DNA of 64,000 nt from Micromonospora endolithica (GCF_003626595.1 NZ_RBAK01000002.1:558001-622000); one strand, 5' to 3'; positions 15,923-26,420 are shown, counted from the first letter of the stretch. Made by a program: numbers and translations. Notes: a model not told the origin generated them from the letters alone.

Positions 15923-17271
15923 CCCGCTGGCTGACCGAGTACGCCTGGCTGCCGGAGCACGCCGAGCCCACCCCGGACGTGCTGATCGAGACCGACGGCG
16001 GCCGGATCACCGGGGTCACCCCGTTGACCGTGGGCAGTCGTCCACCGGCCGGCGTGGACGTGCTCGGCGACGCGGTGCGGCTGCCCGGGCTGACCCTGCC
16101 CGGACTGGCCAACGCCCACTCGCACGCGTTCCACCGGGCGTTGCGCGGGCGTACCCACGGCGGGCGCGGCGACTTCTGGACGTGGCGGGACCAGATGTAC
16201 TCCGTCGCCGCCCGGCTGGACCCGGACAGCTACCTGGCGCTGGCCCGGGCGGTGTACGCCGAGATGGCGCTGGCCGGGATCACCTGCGTCGGGGAGTTCC
16301 ACTACCTGCACCACGGGCCGGACGGGACGCCGTACGGCGAGGCGAACGCGATGGGCGCCGCGCTGGTCGAGGCAGCCGCGCACGCCGGTGTCCGGCTGAC
16401 CCTGCTGGACACCGCCTACCTGACGTCCACCGTGGATGGTCAGCCGCTGGACGGACCGCAACGGCGGTTCGGCGACGGGAACGCGCTGCGCTGGGCGGAA
16501 CGCGTCGACGCGTTCACCCCGGACGGCACGCACGCCCGCGTCGGCGCGGCGATCCACTCGGTGCGCGCGGTGCCGGCCGGGCAACTCGCCACGGTGGCCG
16601 GCTGGGCGGACCGGCGAGGGGTGCCCCTGCACGTGCACCTGTCCGAGCAGCCCGCCGAGAACGACGCCTGCCGGGCGGTGCACGGGTGCACCCCGACCGC
16701 GTTGCTCGCCGAGCACGGCGTGCTCGGGCCGCACACCACCGCCGTCCACGCCACCCACCCGACCAGCGGCGACCTGACCCTGCTCGGCGACCACCGGACC
16801 GGTGTCTGTCTCTGCCCCACCACCGAACGGGACCTGGCCGACGGGATCGGCCCCGCCCGCCGGATGGCCGACGCCGGGATCCGGCTCAGCCTGGGCAGCG
16901 ACAGCCACGCGGTGGTCGACCTCTTCGAGGAGGCCCGCGCGGTGGAACTGGACGAGCGGCTGCGCACCCGCCGACGGGGCCACTTCAGCGCGGTCGAGCT
17001 GCTGACCGCCGCCACCGTCGCCGGTCACGCCGCGCTCGGCTGGGGCGACGCCGGCCGGCTGGCGGTGGGCGACCGCGCCGACCTGGTGACGGTACGGCTG
17101 GACTCCGCCCGGACCGCCGGCATACCGCCGGTCGGGGTGTTCTTCGCCGCGACCGCCGCCGACGTCGACCATGTGGTGGTGGACGGCCGGGTGGTGGTCC
17201 GCGACGGCCGGCACGTGGACGTGGACGTGCCGACCGAGCTGCGCGACGCGGTCGCGGCGGTGACGACGTGA
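15913..17271 (+). CDS. hutF: formimidoylglutamate deiminase
   Basis: A 452-residue amidohydrolase-superfamily enzyme converting N-formimidoyl-L-glutamate to N-formyl-L-glutamate and ammonia. The metal-binding [10 protein letters not shown] (His69, His71), the family-specific [31 protein letters not shown], and [21 protein letters not shown] place it in HutF rather than in guanine deaminase. ATG 15913 overlaps the end of the M20 gene; ATG 15919 is an alternative. GGAGGAG lies 5 nt upstream of the first. Presence of HutF fixes the pathway as the five-step route. Confidence 0.94.
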   Translation: MPMTRWLTEYAWLPEHAEPTPDVLIETDGGRITGVTPLTVGSRPPAGVDVLGDAVRLPGLTLPGLANAHSHAFHRALRGRTHGGRGDFWTWRDQMYSVAARLDPDSYLALARAVYAEMALAGITCVGEFHYLHHGPDGTPYGEANAMGAALVEAAAHAGVRLTLLDTAYLTSTVDGQPLDGPQRRFGDGNALRWAERVDAFTPDGTHARVGAAIHSVRAVPAGQLATVAGWADRRGVPLHVHLSEQPAENDACRAVHGCTPTALLAEHGVLGPHTTAVHATHPTSGDLTLLGDHRTGVCLCPTTERDLADGIGPARRMADAGIRLSLGSDSHAVVDLFEEARAVELDERLRTRRRGHFSAVELLTAATVAGHAALGWGDAGRLAVGDRADLVTVRLDSARTAGIPPVGVFFAATAADVDHVVVDGRVVVRDGRHVDVDVPTELRDAVAAVTT

Positions 17272-18434
17272 GCAGCCTGCTGGTGGACGACATCGGTGAG
17301 CTGGTCACCAACTCCGCCGACTCCGGCGACCCGCTCGGGATCCGCCGCCAGGCGGCCGTGCTGATCGAGGAGGGCCGCGTCGCCTGGGTCGGCCCGTCCC
17401 GCTACGCGCCGGCCGCGGACCGGCGCATCGACGCCGGTGGCGCGGCGGTGCTGCCCGGTTTCGTGGACAGCCACGCCCACCTGGTGTTCGCCGGGGACCG
17501 GGCCGCCGAGTTCGCCGCCCGGATGGCCGGCGAGCCGTACACCGGCGGCGGCATCCGGACCACCGTCGGCGCCACCCGCGCCGCCTCCGACGGCGCACTG
17601 CGGGCCACCGTGGGCCGGCTCCGCACCGAAGCGCTGCGCCAGGGCACCACGACCATGGAGATCAAGAGTGGGTACGGCCTCACCGTCGCCGACGAGGCCC
17701 GCTCGCTGCGGATCGCCGCCGAGTTCAGCGCCGACACCACCTTCCTCGGCGCGCACGTCGTCCCCACCGAGTACGCCGACCGCCCCGACGACTACGTGAG
17801 CCTGGTGTGCGGGCCGATGCTGGCCGCCGCCGCGCCGCACGCGCGCTGGATCGACGTGTTCTGCGAGCGGGGCGCCTTCGACGCCGACCACGCCCGCGCG
17901 ATCCTCGCCTGCGGGCAGGCCGCCGGGCTCGGCGTCCGGCTGCACGCCAACCAGCTCGGCCCCGGCCCCGGCGTGCGGCTGGGGGTGGAACTCGGCGCGG
18001 CCAGCGTCGACCACTGCACCCACCTGGCCGACGCCGACGTCGACGCGCTCGCCGGCTCGGCGACGGTCGCCACCCTGCTGCCCGGCGCGGAGTTCTCCAC
18101 CCGCTCGCCCTACCCGGACGCCCGCCGGCTGCTCGACGCCGGGGTCACCGTGGCGCTGGCCACCGACTGCAACCCAGGTTCGTCGTACACGTCGTCGATG
18201 TCGTTCTGCCTCGCCCTCGCCGTACGCGAGATGCGGATGACCCCGGCGGAGGCCGTGTGGGCCGCGACGGCCGGCGGCGCGCGGGCGCTGCGCCGCGACG
18301 ACGTCGGCGCGCTGCGGCCCGGGGCCCGGGCCGACCTGATGATCCTCGACGCCCCGTCCCACCTGCACCTCGCCTACCGGCCGGGTGTTCCGCTGATCCG
18401 CCAGGTCCTGCACAACGGAGTGCCGCAATGCTGA
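17268..18434 (+). CDS. hutI: imidazolonepropionase
   Basis: A 388-residue amidohydrolase opening the imidazolone ring to give N-formimidoyl-L-glutamate. The metal motif [14 protein letters not shown] (His69, His71), [34 protein letters not shown] and [16 protein letters not shown] are typical of HutI. The GTG start overlaps the hutF stop as GTGA, so translation is coupled. It acts on the product of HutU. Confidence 0.96.
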   Translation: MSSLLVDDIGELVTNSADSGDPLGIRRQAAVLIEEGRVAWVGPSRYAPAADRRIDAGGAAVLPGFVDSHAHLVFAGDRAAEFAARMAGEPYTGGGIRTTVGATRAASDGALRATVGRLRTEALRQGTTTMEIKSGYGLTVADEARSLRIAAEFSADTTFLGAHVVPTEYADRPDDYVSLVCGPMLAAAAPHARWIDVFCERGAFDADHARAILACGQAAGLGVRLHANQLGPGPGVRLGVELGAASVDHCTHLADADVDALAGSATVATLLPGAEFSTRSPYPDARRLLDAGVTVALATDCNPGSSYTSSMSFCLALAVREMRMTPAEAVWAATAGGARALRRDDVGALRPGARADLMILDAPSHLHLAYRPGVPLIRQVLHNGVPQC

Positions 18435-19966
18435 CTGTGTCCGTCACACCCACCGGGATCACCCCCGCCGACGTGCTCGCCGTGGCCCGCGGCGCCGCCA
18501 CGGTCGCCCTCGAACCGGCCACCGTCGAGGCGATGGCCACCAGTCGGTCCATCGTGGACCGGATCGAGGCCGCCGGCCGTCCCGTCTACGGCGTGTCCAC
18601 CGGCTTCGGCGCGCTGGCCAACACCTTCGTCGCGCCGCAGCGGCGGGCCGAACTCCAGCACGCGCTGATCCGCTCGCACGCCGCCGGGGTCGGTGCGCCG
18701 ATGCCGCGCGAGGTGGTCCGGGCGATGATGCTGCTGCGGGTCCGCTCGCTGGCGCTGGGCCGCTCCGGGGTACGCCCGCTGGTCGCCGAGGCCCTGGTGG
18801 ACCTGCTCAACCACGACGTCACCCCGTGGGTGCCGGAGCACGGGTCACTCGGCGCGTCCGGTGACCTGGCCCCGCTGGCGCACTGCGCGCTGGTGCTGCT
18901 GGGCGAGGGCTGGGTGCTCGGCCCCGCCGGTGAGCGGATCGACGCCGCCGACGCGCTGCACCGGGCCGGCCTGAAGCCGATCGGGCTGGCCGCCAAGGAG
19001 GGGCTCGCGCTGATCAACGGCACCGACGGCATGCTCGGCATGCTGCTGCTGGCGATCCACGACGCCGCCCACCTGTTCACCATGGCCGACGTGACCGCCG
19101 CGCTGGCCATCGAGGCGATGCTCGGCTCGGAACGCCCGTTCCTGCCCGAGCTGCACGCCATCCGGCCGCACCCGGGGCAGTCGGCGTCGGCCGCGAACAT
19201 CCACCGGCTGCTCCAGGACTCCCGGGTGATGGACTCGCACCGCGACGACCTGGCCCACGCGGTGCAGGACGCGTACTCGATGCGCTGCGCCCCGCAGGTC
19301 GCCGGCGCGGCCCGGGACACCCTGGACTTCGTCCGCACGGTGGCCGACCGGGAACTGGTCTCGGTGGTGGACAACCCGGTGGTGCTGCCGGACGGGCGGG
19401 TCGAGTCGACCGGAAACTTCCACGGCGCCCCGCTGGGGTTCGGTGCCGACTTCCTGGCCATCGCCGCCGCCGAGGTCGGTGCCATCGCCGAGCGCAGGGT
19501 GGACCGGCTGCTGGACGTCACCCGGTCCCGAGACCTGCCGGCGTTCCTGTCCCCGGACGCCGGGGTCAACTCCGGCCTGATGATCGCCCAGTACACGGCG
19601 GCCGGCATCGTCGCGGAGAACCGCCGGCTGGCCGCGCCCGCCTCGGTGGACTCGCTGCCCACCAGCGGCATGCAGGAGGACCACGTCTCGATGGGGTGGG
19701 CGGCGACCAAGAAGCTGCGGACCGTGCTGGACAACCTGACCAGCCTGCTCGCGGTGGAACTGCTGGCCGCCGTACGCGGACTCCAGCTGCGGGCCCCGTT
19801 GGAGCCGTCCCCGGCCGGCCGGGCGGCCGTCGCCGCGCTCGGCGACGCGGCCGGGCAGCCGGGTCCGGACGTCTTCCTCGCCCCGCTGATGGAGGCCGCC
19901 CGCGCCGTGGTCGCGGCCCCGGACCTGCGCGCCGCGATCGAGAGCGAGCTCGGGCCCCTCGGCTGA
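18428..19966 (+). CDS. hutH: histidine ammonia-lyase
   Basis: A 512-residue enzyme making trans-urocanate and ammonia from L-histidine, the first step of the pathway. The Ala-Ser-Gly that cyclises to the MIO electrophile is present ([14 protein letters not shown], residues 143-145), as are YGVSTGFG (Tyr54), GTDGMLG, RCAPQV and QEDHVSMG. Length is normal. The start overlaps the hutI stop by 7 nt. It is last in the operon and followed by a strong hairpin. Confidence 0.97.
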   Translation: MLTVSVTPTGITPADVLAVARGAATVALEPATVEAMATSRSIVDRIEAAGRPVYGVSTGFGALANTFVAPQRRAELQHALIRSHAAGVGAPMPREVVRAMMLLRVRSLALGRSGVRPLVAEALVDLLNHDVTPWVPEHGSLGASGDLAPLAHCALVLLGEGWVLGPAGERIDAADALHRAGLKPIGLAAKEGLALINGTDGMLGMLLLAIHDAAHLFTMADVTAALAIEAMLGSERPFLPELHAIRPHPGQSASAANIHRLLQDSRVMDSHRDDLAHAVQDAYSMRCAPQVAGAARDTLDFVRTVADRELVSVVDNPVVLPDGRVESTGNFHGAPLGFGADFLAIAAAEVGAIAERRVDRLLDVTRSRDLPAFLSPDAGVNSGLMIAQYTAAGIVAENRRLAAPASVDSLPTSGMQEDHVSMGWAATKKLRTVLDNLTSLLAVELLAAVRGLQLRAPLEPSPAGRAAVAALGDAAGQPGPDVFLAPLMEAARAVVAAPDLRAAIESELGPLG

Positions 19967-19971
19967 CCCGC

Positions 19972-20002
19972 CGCCGCCCGGCTCCCCCCGAGCCGGGCGG
20001 CG
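19972..20002. terminator. terminator of hut operon
   Basis: CGCCGCCCGGCTC (19972-19984) and GAGCCGGGCGGCG (19990-20002) form a perfect 13-bp stem with a CCCCC loop. It sits between the convergent hutH and pyruvyltransferase genes and can serve both. Confidence 0.85.
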
Positions 20003-20008
20003 ATCCGC

Positions 20009-21163
20009 TCACACGGGACGGGCCCAGGGGGCGGTGACGAAGTTGAGCCGGGCGCGGTGCGCGAACTCCGCCAGCTCGAGTCGGGGACGCGCGCCGTCGC
20101 CGGCGACCTGGGCCAACACCTTGTGCACCTCGACCGGATCGTCCGGCTGCACCGGAAGCAGCCGGCCGGCCGGCTGCCCGATCTCGTCCAGGAAATCGGC
20201 GCACTTGCGGTGGTAGGGCACCAGCGCGAACGGCACACCCGCCACGTACGAGAAGATCGCGCCGTGCATTCGCATGTGCAGACCGGCGTCGCAGGCGCGC
20301 ATCTCCGAGAAGATCGCCCGGACCCCGTCGTCGGCGGTTACCACGCGCACGTCGCACAGACCCCGCAGGCTCGACCGGAGACGCTCGCTCGCTTCGACAT
20401 CGCCGCGGACGGGGTGGGTGTTGAAGACGAAGACGGTCACGTCGACCTGCTCGGTCTCGACGAAGGACCGGATGCCGGAGATCAGCACCTGCTCGCGTCG
20501 ACGCTGCTCGGGTGCCGGAAGGTCGGTGTCGGAACCGAGCAGGGTGACGCCCAGCCGGATCCGGTGCCGCGACCGCGGCACCGGCGCCGCCGCCACCTCG
20601 CCGAGCGCCTCCGGCAGCAGACCGGCGAGATCGCCGGCCGGCACGACGACGCCCCGGTAGTCGATCTCGCGCAGCCGTTGCACCGAGGCGTTGTCCCGGA
20701 CCCCGACGTAGTCGACGTGTTGGAACACCTCGCCCAGTCGCTTGGCCGCCGCCGCCGAGACGAACGGCCCCACCGACACGCCGACCGCCGCGATCGGCCG
20801 GCCGGACACCCGGGACCAGGTGGCGAAGATCTTCTTCTCGCTGAACGGGCCCATGTCCCGGAAGACCGACCCACCACCGAACACCAGCATCGAGGTTCCG
20901 CCCAGCATGGTGGCCTTGGTGAGCAACTTGCCGGCCCGACTCAGCGGATCCGCCGATTCGAACAGGGACTGGTTCATCGTGGTCCGGGCAGCCGGCAGGT
21001 CCACCAGCGGCGGCGCGGCGAAGACCGGCTCCTCGGTGCCCCAGTAGCGCCGCATGGCCCAGTCCACGATGACGCAGAACGCGTTGTCACCGGCGTTGCG
21101 CATGCCGTAGTAGCCCACGACGAGCGGCCGCCGGGCCGAGTTGCGCCGGTACTCCGAAGTCAC
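20009..21163 (-). CDS. polysaccharide pyruvyl transferase family protein
   Basis: A 384-residue cytoplasmic protein of the CsaB/WcaK pyruvyltransferase family, which puts ketal-linked pyruvate from PEP on surface-glycan sugars. It opens with VGYYGMRNAGDNAF and contains LVFGGGSVFRDMG, GVSVGPF, YVGVRDNASVQRL, GVTLLGSDTD, and the C-terminal MRMHGAIFSYVAGVPFALVPYHRK region characteristic of the fold. GTG 21163 is preceded by AAAGGAG at good distance. A GTG six bases earlier overlaps the flippase stop. Last gene of a four-gene exopolysaccharide operon. Confidence 0.9.
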   Translation of the reverse strand: MTSEYRRNSARRPLVVGYYGMRNAGDNAFCVIVDWAMRRYWGTEEPVFAAPPLVDLPAARTTMNQSLFESADPLSRAGKLLTKATMLGGTSMLVFGGGSVFRDMGPFSEKKIFATWSRVSGRPIAAVGVSVGPFVSAAAAKRLGEVFQHVDYVGVRDNASVQRLREIDYRGVVVPAGDLAGLLPEALGEVAAAPVPRSRHRIRLGVTLLGSDTDLPAPEQRRREQVLISGIRSFVETEQVDVTVFVFNTHPVRGDVEASERLRSSLRGLCDVRVVTADDGVRAIFSEMRACDAGLHMRMHGAIFSYVAGVPFALVPYHRKCADFLDEIGQPAGRLLPVQPDDPVEVHKVLAQVAGDGARPRLELAEFAHRARLNFVTAPWARPV

Positions 21164-21165
21164 TG

Positions 21166-22539
21166 TCACTCCTTTGTCAACCGTCGGCTGATCTCCGACC
21201 AGCGCGGCAGCCGGGCATCCCCGACCACGTTGCGCCTGGCGGACGACCAGAAGAGCACGAGCAGCATCGCTTCGGTGACGACGGTGGTCAGCGCCACCCC
21301 GTACACGCCGAGCGTGGGAATCGTCAGGGCCAGCGTGACCAGGTAGCCGGCCGAGCCCAGCCCCTGGTACCAGACCTTGCGGCGGACCAGCCCGCCGCTG
21401 GTGAGCAGCGACGCGACACTGGCCGAGCCGAAGCGGAACGGAATCGCGAGCGCGAGCAGGCCCATCAGGACGCCGGACTCCTCGTACGCCGGGCCGAACA
21501 CCAGGGGGATGGCGTACCGCCCGCCGACGGCCACCACCACCGCGGTCACCACTCCGACGGCCACCATCCCGACGGTTCCGGCACGGTACGCGATCAGGAT
21601 GGCGTCCCGATCCGAGCGGGACCACCGGTGCAGTTTCGCGAGGAAGTACTGCTGGTAGACGACCCGGGGCAGGATGTAGATCGCGGTCAGCAGCGACATC
21701 GGCACCGCGACGACCGCAGCCGCCTGGGCGCTGAGGAACTCGCCGGTGACCACCACACCGAGGTTCATGCCGAGCAGGTAGAAGAGGCTGCCCAGCATGA
21801 ACGGCGTGGCACCGCCGACCAGGTGCCGCATGCGCGGCGGGCGTCCGGGCCGGACGACCGTCGAGCTGTGGCCTTCCAGCCTGGTCGGCCGTCGCCAGAA
21901 GGGGACCAGCACCAGGACGCTCAGTCCCACGGTCAGCACGGCGACGAGCGCGTACCCGACACCGACCGCCAGCGCGGACAGGCCGATCAGCGTGGCGGCG
22001 ACCGCGGTCATGAGCCGGCCGGCGTGCGGCGTGAGTTGCAGGGCGGAGAGCCGGCCGTACCGGCCCTGCAGTTGCAGTACCGACACCGACAACGCCATGC
22101 CGGCCTGGGCGAGGATCACCGGGGCGAGGGCGATCCGGAGATCGGCCAGTACCGGATCCGAACGGTCCAGCAGACCCCAGGCCGACAGCACCAGCACCTG
22201 CACGGCGGAGCAGCCGAGCACCAGCACGACGGAGGGACCCACCCAGCGCACCGCCCGGGGACCCTCCCGACCGAACCGCTGCAGCCAGAACTCGGCCACC
22301 CCGAAGATCGCGAGGGGACCGGCCAGGGTGACCAGCGCCAGCACCGCCATGAAGGCCCCGAAGTCCTGCTGGGGCAGGCTTCGGGCCAGCAGCACCTGGG
22401 CCAGGAAGGCCAGACCGGTCAGGCCGACCTGGCTGATCGCGAGCAGGCCCAACTGGCGAAGCCTGCGACTGAACCCACCGGAACCCCTCCGCACCCGGGC
22501 AGGGCGCGGTCCCCGTACCGTGGTTCCGGCAGCTGTCAC
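21166..22539 (-). CDS. Wzx-type polysaccharide flippase
   Basis: A 457-residue integral membrane protein with about 12-14 hydrophobic helices, of the MATE/MurJ-like oligosaccharide flippase group. These proteins move undecaprenyl-linked repeat units across the membrane. The first helix follows a basic tail (SRRLRQLGLLAISQVG). The sequence LARSLPQQDFGAFMAV matches the usual Wzx amino-terminal signature. GTG 22539 overlaps the stop of the upstream glycosyltransferase (GTGA), indicating coupled translation. Confidence 0.88.
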   Translation of the reverse strand: MTAAGTTVRGPRPARVRRGSGGFSRRLRQLGLLAISQVGLTGLAFLAQVLLARSLPQQDFGAFMAVLALVTLAGPLAIFGVAEFWLQRFGREGPRAVRWVGPSVVLVLGCSAVQVLVLSAWGLLDRSDPVLADLRIALAPVILAQAGMALSVSVLQLQGRYGRLSALQLTPHAGRLMTAVAATLIGLSALAVGVGYALVAVLTVGLSVLVLVPFWRRPTRLEGHSSTVVRPGRPPRMRHLVGGATPFMLGSLFYLLGMNLGVVVTGEFLSAQAAAVVAVPMSLLTAIYILPRVVYQQYFLAKLHRWSRSDRDAILIAYRAGTVGMVAVGVVTAVVVAVGGRYAIPLVFGPAYEESGVLMGLLALAIPFRFGSASVASLLTSGGLVRRKVWYQGLGSAGYLVTLALTIPTLGVYGVALTTVVTEAMLLVLFWSSARRNVVGDARLPRWSEISRRLTKE

Positions 22540-23492
22540 CGTTCCGCCCGAGCGGGTAGAGCCGATCTCAGCTCGGCGAGTTCGGCCGCCGTCCGCGCCA
22601 CCCACGCGTGCTGCGCCGCCGAGATCCGCGCGCCCCGTTCGGGTTCGTCCGTCAGGGCCGCACGGATGCCGGCGGCCAGCGGTGCGGACGCGTTCGGCAC
22701 GAGCGTGGCGAAGCTGCCGAACAACTCCTCCGTGGTGCGGGTGCGGGACAGGACCAACGGCCGGCCCGCGCTGAGCGCCTCACAGGCGCCACTCGGCTGG
22801 CAGCCGTCCCGGTCGGTGAGCACGACCACCGCCCGCGCCCCGGCCAGCGCCGCCTCGTAGTCGGGCAGGTCGAGGAAGCCGAGGGTCCGGAGGTTGGGCA
22901 GGCGTGCTGCCCGTTCGCGCAGCGGCTCGGGGAGCTTGTGCAGCGGTGCGGTGGTGGCGAAATCGACGTCCGGCAGCGCCTCGATCGCCTCGACGAGCAC
23001 GTCCATCGGTTCGTCGGGCGCGGCCGTCGCCACGATGAACACCCAGCCGCGGGGGGCGGCCGGCGGGATGCGCCGCAGCGGGTCGTGGACCACCAGCGTC
23101 CGGAGCCCCGGAAAGGCGACTCGGGCCATCTGGTCCGCGGCCCGGTTGTGCGTCAACACCAGCCGCGCGCCGCGGAGCACCTGCTCGGTGCCGGGAACCC
23201 GCCGCCACCAGGACTGGAACTGCCCGTTGTGCGCGTCCACCACGTACGGCACCCGGGCCATGTGTGGCGCGAGCGCGGTGAAGTGGGGCTGGGTCTGAGC
23301 CACGACGTACGGCGGTCGGTCGCTCCGGATCCGGGCCAGGTCGTGCCTGGCGTGGGCGAGATAGTCGCCGGGACGGAGCAGCTTCCCGGTCGCCCGGTGC
23401 GGCCGCCAGACCATCTCCGCGCCGAGCGCTTCGGCGAGGACGTCTGAGCGCCGCTGATACCGCTTCCACGAGATGAAAAGGGGTGCAGTCAT
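22536..23492 (-). CDS. GT4-type glycosyltransferase
   Basis: A 318-residue GT-B protein. The N-terminal acceptor half holds VVAQTQPHFTALAPH and VPYVVDAHNGQFQSWW. The C-terminal half has the nucleotide-sugar region GCQPSGACEALSAGRPLVLS, followed by ELFG. The glutamate pair of many GT4 enzymes is partly replaced (EALSAGRPLV), so donor type cannot be told. It is somewhat short for GT4. ATG overlaps the polymerase stop (ATGA). Likely extends the repeat unit made by the priming enzyme at 6.9-8.4 kb. Confidence 0.82.
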   Translation of the reverse strand: MTAPLFISWKRYQRRSDVLAEALGAEMVWRPHRATGKLLRPGDYLAHARHDLARIRSDRPPYVVAQTQPHFTALAPHMARVPYVVDAHNGQFQSWWRRVPGTEQVLRGARLVLTHNRAADQMARVAFPGLRTLVVHDPLRRIPPAAPRGWVFIVATAAPDEPMDVLVEAIEALPDVDFATTAPLHKLPEPLRERAARLPNLRTLGFLDLPDYEAALAGARAVVVLTDRDGCQPSGACEALSAGRPLVLSRTRTTEELFGSFATLVPNASAPLAAGIRAALTDEPERGARISAAQHAWVARTAAELAELRSALPARAER

Positions 23493-24901
23493 CGAGGATT
23501 ACCATTTCTGACGGCGTCGGGCACCGGCTCGTCGCGGGGATACGCCGCGACGACCATGACGTGCGAAAACAGGAACAACCACATGAAGTACGAGTACGAC
23601 GTGGGTTTCTGGGTCACCGCGAACACCGCTGCGGTGAGGTAGAGGACCGCGAGGGCCCACTGTCCCCGGAACGTCATCCGCTCGCTCGCGGTTCGCCACA
23701 GCACGGTGAAGATGGCTGCCATACTCACCAGGCCGAGCAGACCCCACACCACGAACACCCGGATCGGGTCGCTGTGCGAGTTCCACGGTTCGAACCCCAA
23801 CCCCAACAGCCAGACGTCCAGCGGGGCGTCGCGCCAGGCCTGCGCGAGCTCGAACCAGATCTCACCCCGACCGCGGATGAAGTTCTTCGACTGCGGGTCC
23901 AGGGAGCCGATCTGGGTTACCAGGAAGCGGACCCGTTCCCACAGGAAGGGACCCCACCGGATCAGCAGGACGATCCCGCCGACGAGCAGCAGTAGGCCGG
24001 CCGGCACCGTCACCCGTGGGGAGAGGCCGCGGGCCCATCGGAGCAGCCCGGGAAGACGCCGCAGTTCCATGGTCGCGACGATGATTCCCACGCAGAAAAT
24101 GGTCAGGCGATGCGTCGAGACGACCGCCGTGGCGACCAGGATGACCAGTAGCGCGAAGCGGGCCGCCGGCCTGATCCGCAGCCGGTCTCCGGCGACGTAG
24201 AGGATGAAGACCGCGAAGATCAACAATCTGCCGAGCGAGGCCGGGTGGAAGTACCCGCCCGAGGCGCGGCCGATGTTCCCACCGGGCAGCTTGAAGAAGA
24301 ACGTGTAGTCGACGACACCGGCGACCTGTAGCCACGCGATCCCGGAGTGCGTCACGGCACCGAACAGCACGAGCAGCAGGACCCAACGGATCCGCTCCAG
24401 GGTGAACCAGTGCGGCCTGACGACCATCACCGCCAGGAGCGTGATCGGCGCGAACCCGACGGCGAGCTGCGCGGCCTGGGTGAGGATCCCCCGTGTCGGG
24501 TCGACGTACGGACCGAAGATGTCCCGCAGACCGGTGACCTCGAACTGGTCGAGGAAGCCCGCCCGGGTGGGAACCAGCAGCAGGCTGGCCGCCGACAGCA
24601 CGCCCAGCAACAGCAGTGCCGCCAACGCGACGGTCAGCCGCCCGGGCAACCGCCGGGACATCAGCAGGACGAGGAGGAAGGCGCCGACCATGAGCCCGGC
24701 ACCGATCGTGCTGGCCACGAAGCCGAGGTCGAACGTGTCCTGGGCGGTCTTGGCGCCCGGAATGTCGAAGAGCGACTTCAGGCCGACGACCGCAAGCGCG
24801 GCGACGACCAGGGCCCAGGCCGGGGACTCCAGGCGGCGTCGCCGTTCGGGGCTGCGGGCCGGATCCGACTCGACGCTCAACGACGGGGCCGAACGGCTCA
24901 T
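23489..24901 (-). CDS. O-antigen ligase/Wzy-like polymerase
   Basis: A 470-residue membrane protein with about 12 helices and one large outside loop (about 310-375: SKNFIRGRGEIWFELAQAW ... LLGLGFEPWNSH). This is where the Wzy_C/O-antigen ligase family carries its signature RxxxW and G-x-G...H residues. Such proteins polymerise lipid-linked repeat units or ligate the finished chain. Promoter and first position in the operon suggest that it controls expression of the downstream GT4, flippase and pyruvyltransferase. Confidence 0.87.
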   Translation of the reverse strand: MSRSAPSLSVESDPARSPERRRRLESPAWALVVAALAVVGLKSLFDIPGAKTAQDTFDLGFVASTIGAGLMVGAFLLVLLMSRRLPGRLTVALAALLLLGVLSAASLLLVPTRAGFLDQFEVTGLRDIFGPYVDPTRGILTQAAQLAVGFAPITLLAVMVVRPHWFTLERIRWVLLLVLFGAVTHSGIAWLQVAGVVDYTFFFKLPGGNIGRASGGYFHPASLGRLLIFAVFILYVAGDRLRIRPAARFALLVILVATAVVSTHRLTIFCVGIIVATMELRRLPGLLRWARGLSPRVTVPAGLLLLVGGIVLLIRWGPFLWERVRFLVTQIGSLDPQSKNFIRGRGEIWFELAQAWRDAPLDVWLLGLGFEPWNSHSDPIRVFVVWGLLGLVSMAAIFTVLWRTASERMTFRGQWALAVLYLTAAVFAVTQKPTSYSYFMWLFLFSHVMVVAAYPRDEPVPDAVRNGNPR

Positions 24902-24996
24902 CGCTATGAGACCCGCGGTCGCGGCTCGGACGACCGCAGGTGTCCGAGGTAGCTTTCCACGTCCCGATTCCTCCCCCGCCTGATTCTGTCGGGGGC

Positions 24997-25002
24997 ACTA
25001 TA
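24997..25002 (-). promoter_or_regulatory. -10 element, exopolysaccharide operon
   Basis: TATAGT on the minus strand, about 95 nt upstream of the polymerase ATG, inside the 164-nt gap between the polymerase and lyase-like genes. The -35 region is weak. Confidence 0.45.
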
Positions 25003-25065
25003 CGCGAGCCGATCGGGAGCTGAGGCTCACGCCGACGGGCGGATGGACCGAGTTGGCGGGCCGGC

Positions 25066-26334
25066 TCAGCGCGGGTTGGCGGCGTGGGTCAGCGTCTCCC
25101 AGGCGTAGAAGAAGGCCGGCCCGGCCGGGCGCCTCGACTCGACCAACTCCCGGGTCACCGGCAGGTCGAACCCCATCCGCACCCGGTAGTGGTTGTAGGC
25201 GATCTCCGGCAGCGGATCGAGACCGGTCTGGAGCTGACCGCCGCAGAGCCAGGGCGGCACCGGGGCACCCATTTCGAAGTCGGCATGAAACTCCAGCGCC
25301 GGGATCAGCCGCTTGCGCGCCTCAGCGTAGAGATCGACCCCCTGGATCCAGGCCGTCTCGGCGACGTGCGCCGCCGCCGCGAGTCCCCAACCCGTGTGCA
25401 GGAGATCGCGGCAGGTCTCCTGGGCCATCCCGTCGACGAGACGGGTCTGACCACCCCAGTACTCGACGAGCCGCTGCTTGGTGAACGCGCCGTCCGGCGG
25501 TACGTGCGGCGTCGGTCCGTCGGCGGCGACGTAGACGTACGCCCGCATGCGCAGTCGCCACACGTCCAGAGCCTGGAAGAACGAGGCCCGGTCGTCGAGG
25601 AAGACGGATATGCCCACCACCGCGTCCAGCATGATCAGGCCCCAGTTGCCCGCCTTGTAGCCCTTGAGCGAACTGGTCACCTGCGGTAGGAAGACGTTCC
25701 GAAACATGCGCTCGGCCCGCGCCGACCGCGCCGGTGACCACTGTGGATAGGTGTGTTTGATCAGCTCGGCCGCCCGCACGAAGGTCGCACCCGACCAGCC
25801 CGCCTGGAGCTGGGCGTTCGAGTTGGCGTGGCGCCGCAGCACCTGCGCCCACGCATCCAGGATCTGCACCGCCTTTTCGGCGTACCGGGTGTCCCGGGTG
25901 AAGACCCACAGCAGGGCGTGGGTGTACGCGGCCACCGCGTCCTCCGCCTCACGGGTGCATCCCCTGTCCGGCTGCGAGTAGTAGCCGCACTCGACGACGG
26001 CGATCGGCTCGGGATGCCAGCCCAGGTCCGCGTACCGACTACGCCGTAGGGCGAGCCAGGCCGAGAGCCACGGCTCCTCCCCCGCCTGGACCTTCCCGAT
26101 GACGAAGTCGAGCTGGGTGCCGCTGACCAGGACGCCCGGATGCACGAAGCCGCTCCGGGCATCCCGCAGTGTGCCGACCGGGGGCAGCCCGGTGGGGATC
26201 TCCGGTGCCCAGACACCGGCGGTCTCCCCGGCCGGCACGGCACTCGACGTGGTGGCACGGCACGCGGCACTGACGATCAGCACCACCGCGGCCACCAGCA
26301 CCGCGAGGCCGCCGCGTATCCGGACCCGCACCAT
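25066..26334 (-). CDS. alginate-lyase-like lipoprotein
   Basis: A 422-residue exported protein of the alginate lyase (PL5-like, alpha/alpha-toroid) group. The N-terminus has a basic patch, a hydrophobic stretch and a lipobox-like VSAAC (Cys about residue 26), so it is probably lipid-anchored. Family features are TYPQWS, FLPQVTSSLKGYKAGNWGLIMLDA split around KGYKAGNWG, and CRDLLHTGWGLAAAAHVAETAW containing the His of this fold. ATG 26334 follows GAGAGGA. Beside the polymerase operon, it may trim or degrade the exopolysaccharide during export (inference). Confidence 0.82.
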   Translation of the reverse strand: MVRVRIRGGLAVLVAAVVLIVSAACRATTSSAVPAGETAGVWAPEIPTGLPPVGTLRDARSGFVHPGVLVSGTQLDFVIGKVQAGEEPWLSAWLALRRSRYADLGWHPEPIAVVECGYYSQPDRGCTREAEDAVAAYTHALLWVFTRDTRYAEKAVQILDAWAQVLRRHANSNAQLQAGWSGATFVRAAELIKHTYPQWSPARSARAERMFRNVFLPQVTSSLKGYKAGNWGLIMLDAVVGISVFLDDRASFFQALDVWRLRMRAYVYVAADGPTPHVPPDGAFTKQRLVEYWGGQTRLVDGMAQETCRDLLHTGWGLAAAAHVAETAWIQGVDLYAEARKRLIPALEFHADFEMGAPVPPWLCGGQLQTGLDPLPEIAYNHYRVRMGFDLPVTRELVESRRPAGPAFFYAWETLTHAANPR

Positions 26335-26420
26335 CGTCGTCCTCTCGGGGATACCACGCAGCGAGGTGGGTGGGAACCGGCGCTCCCTACACGGTCGCCG
26401 CGCTGATCTTCGCATGATCG

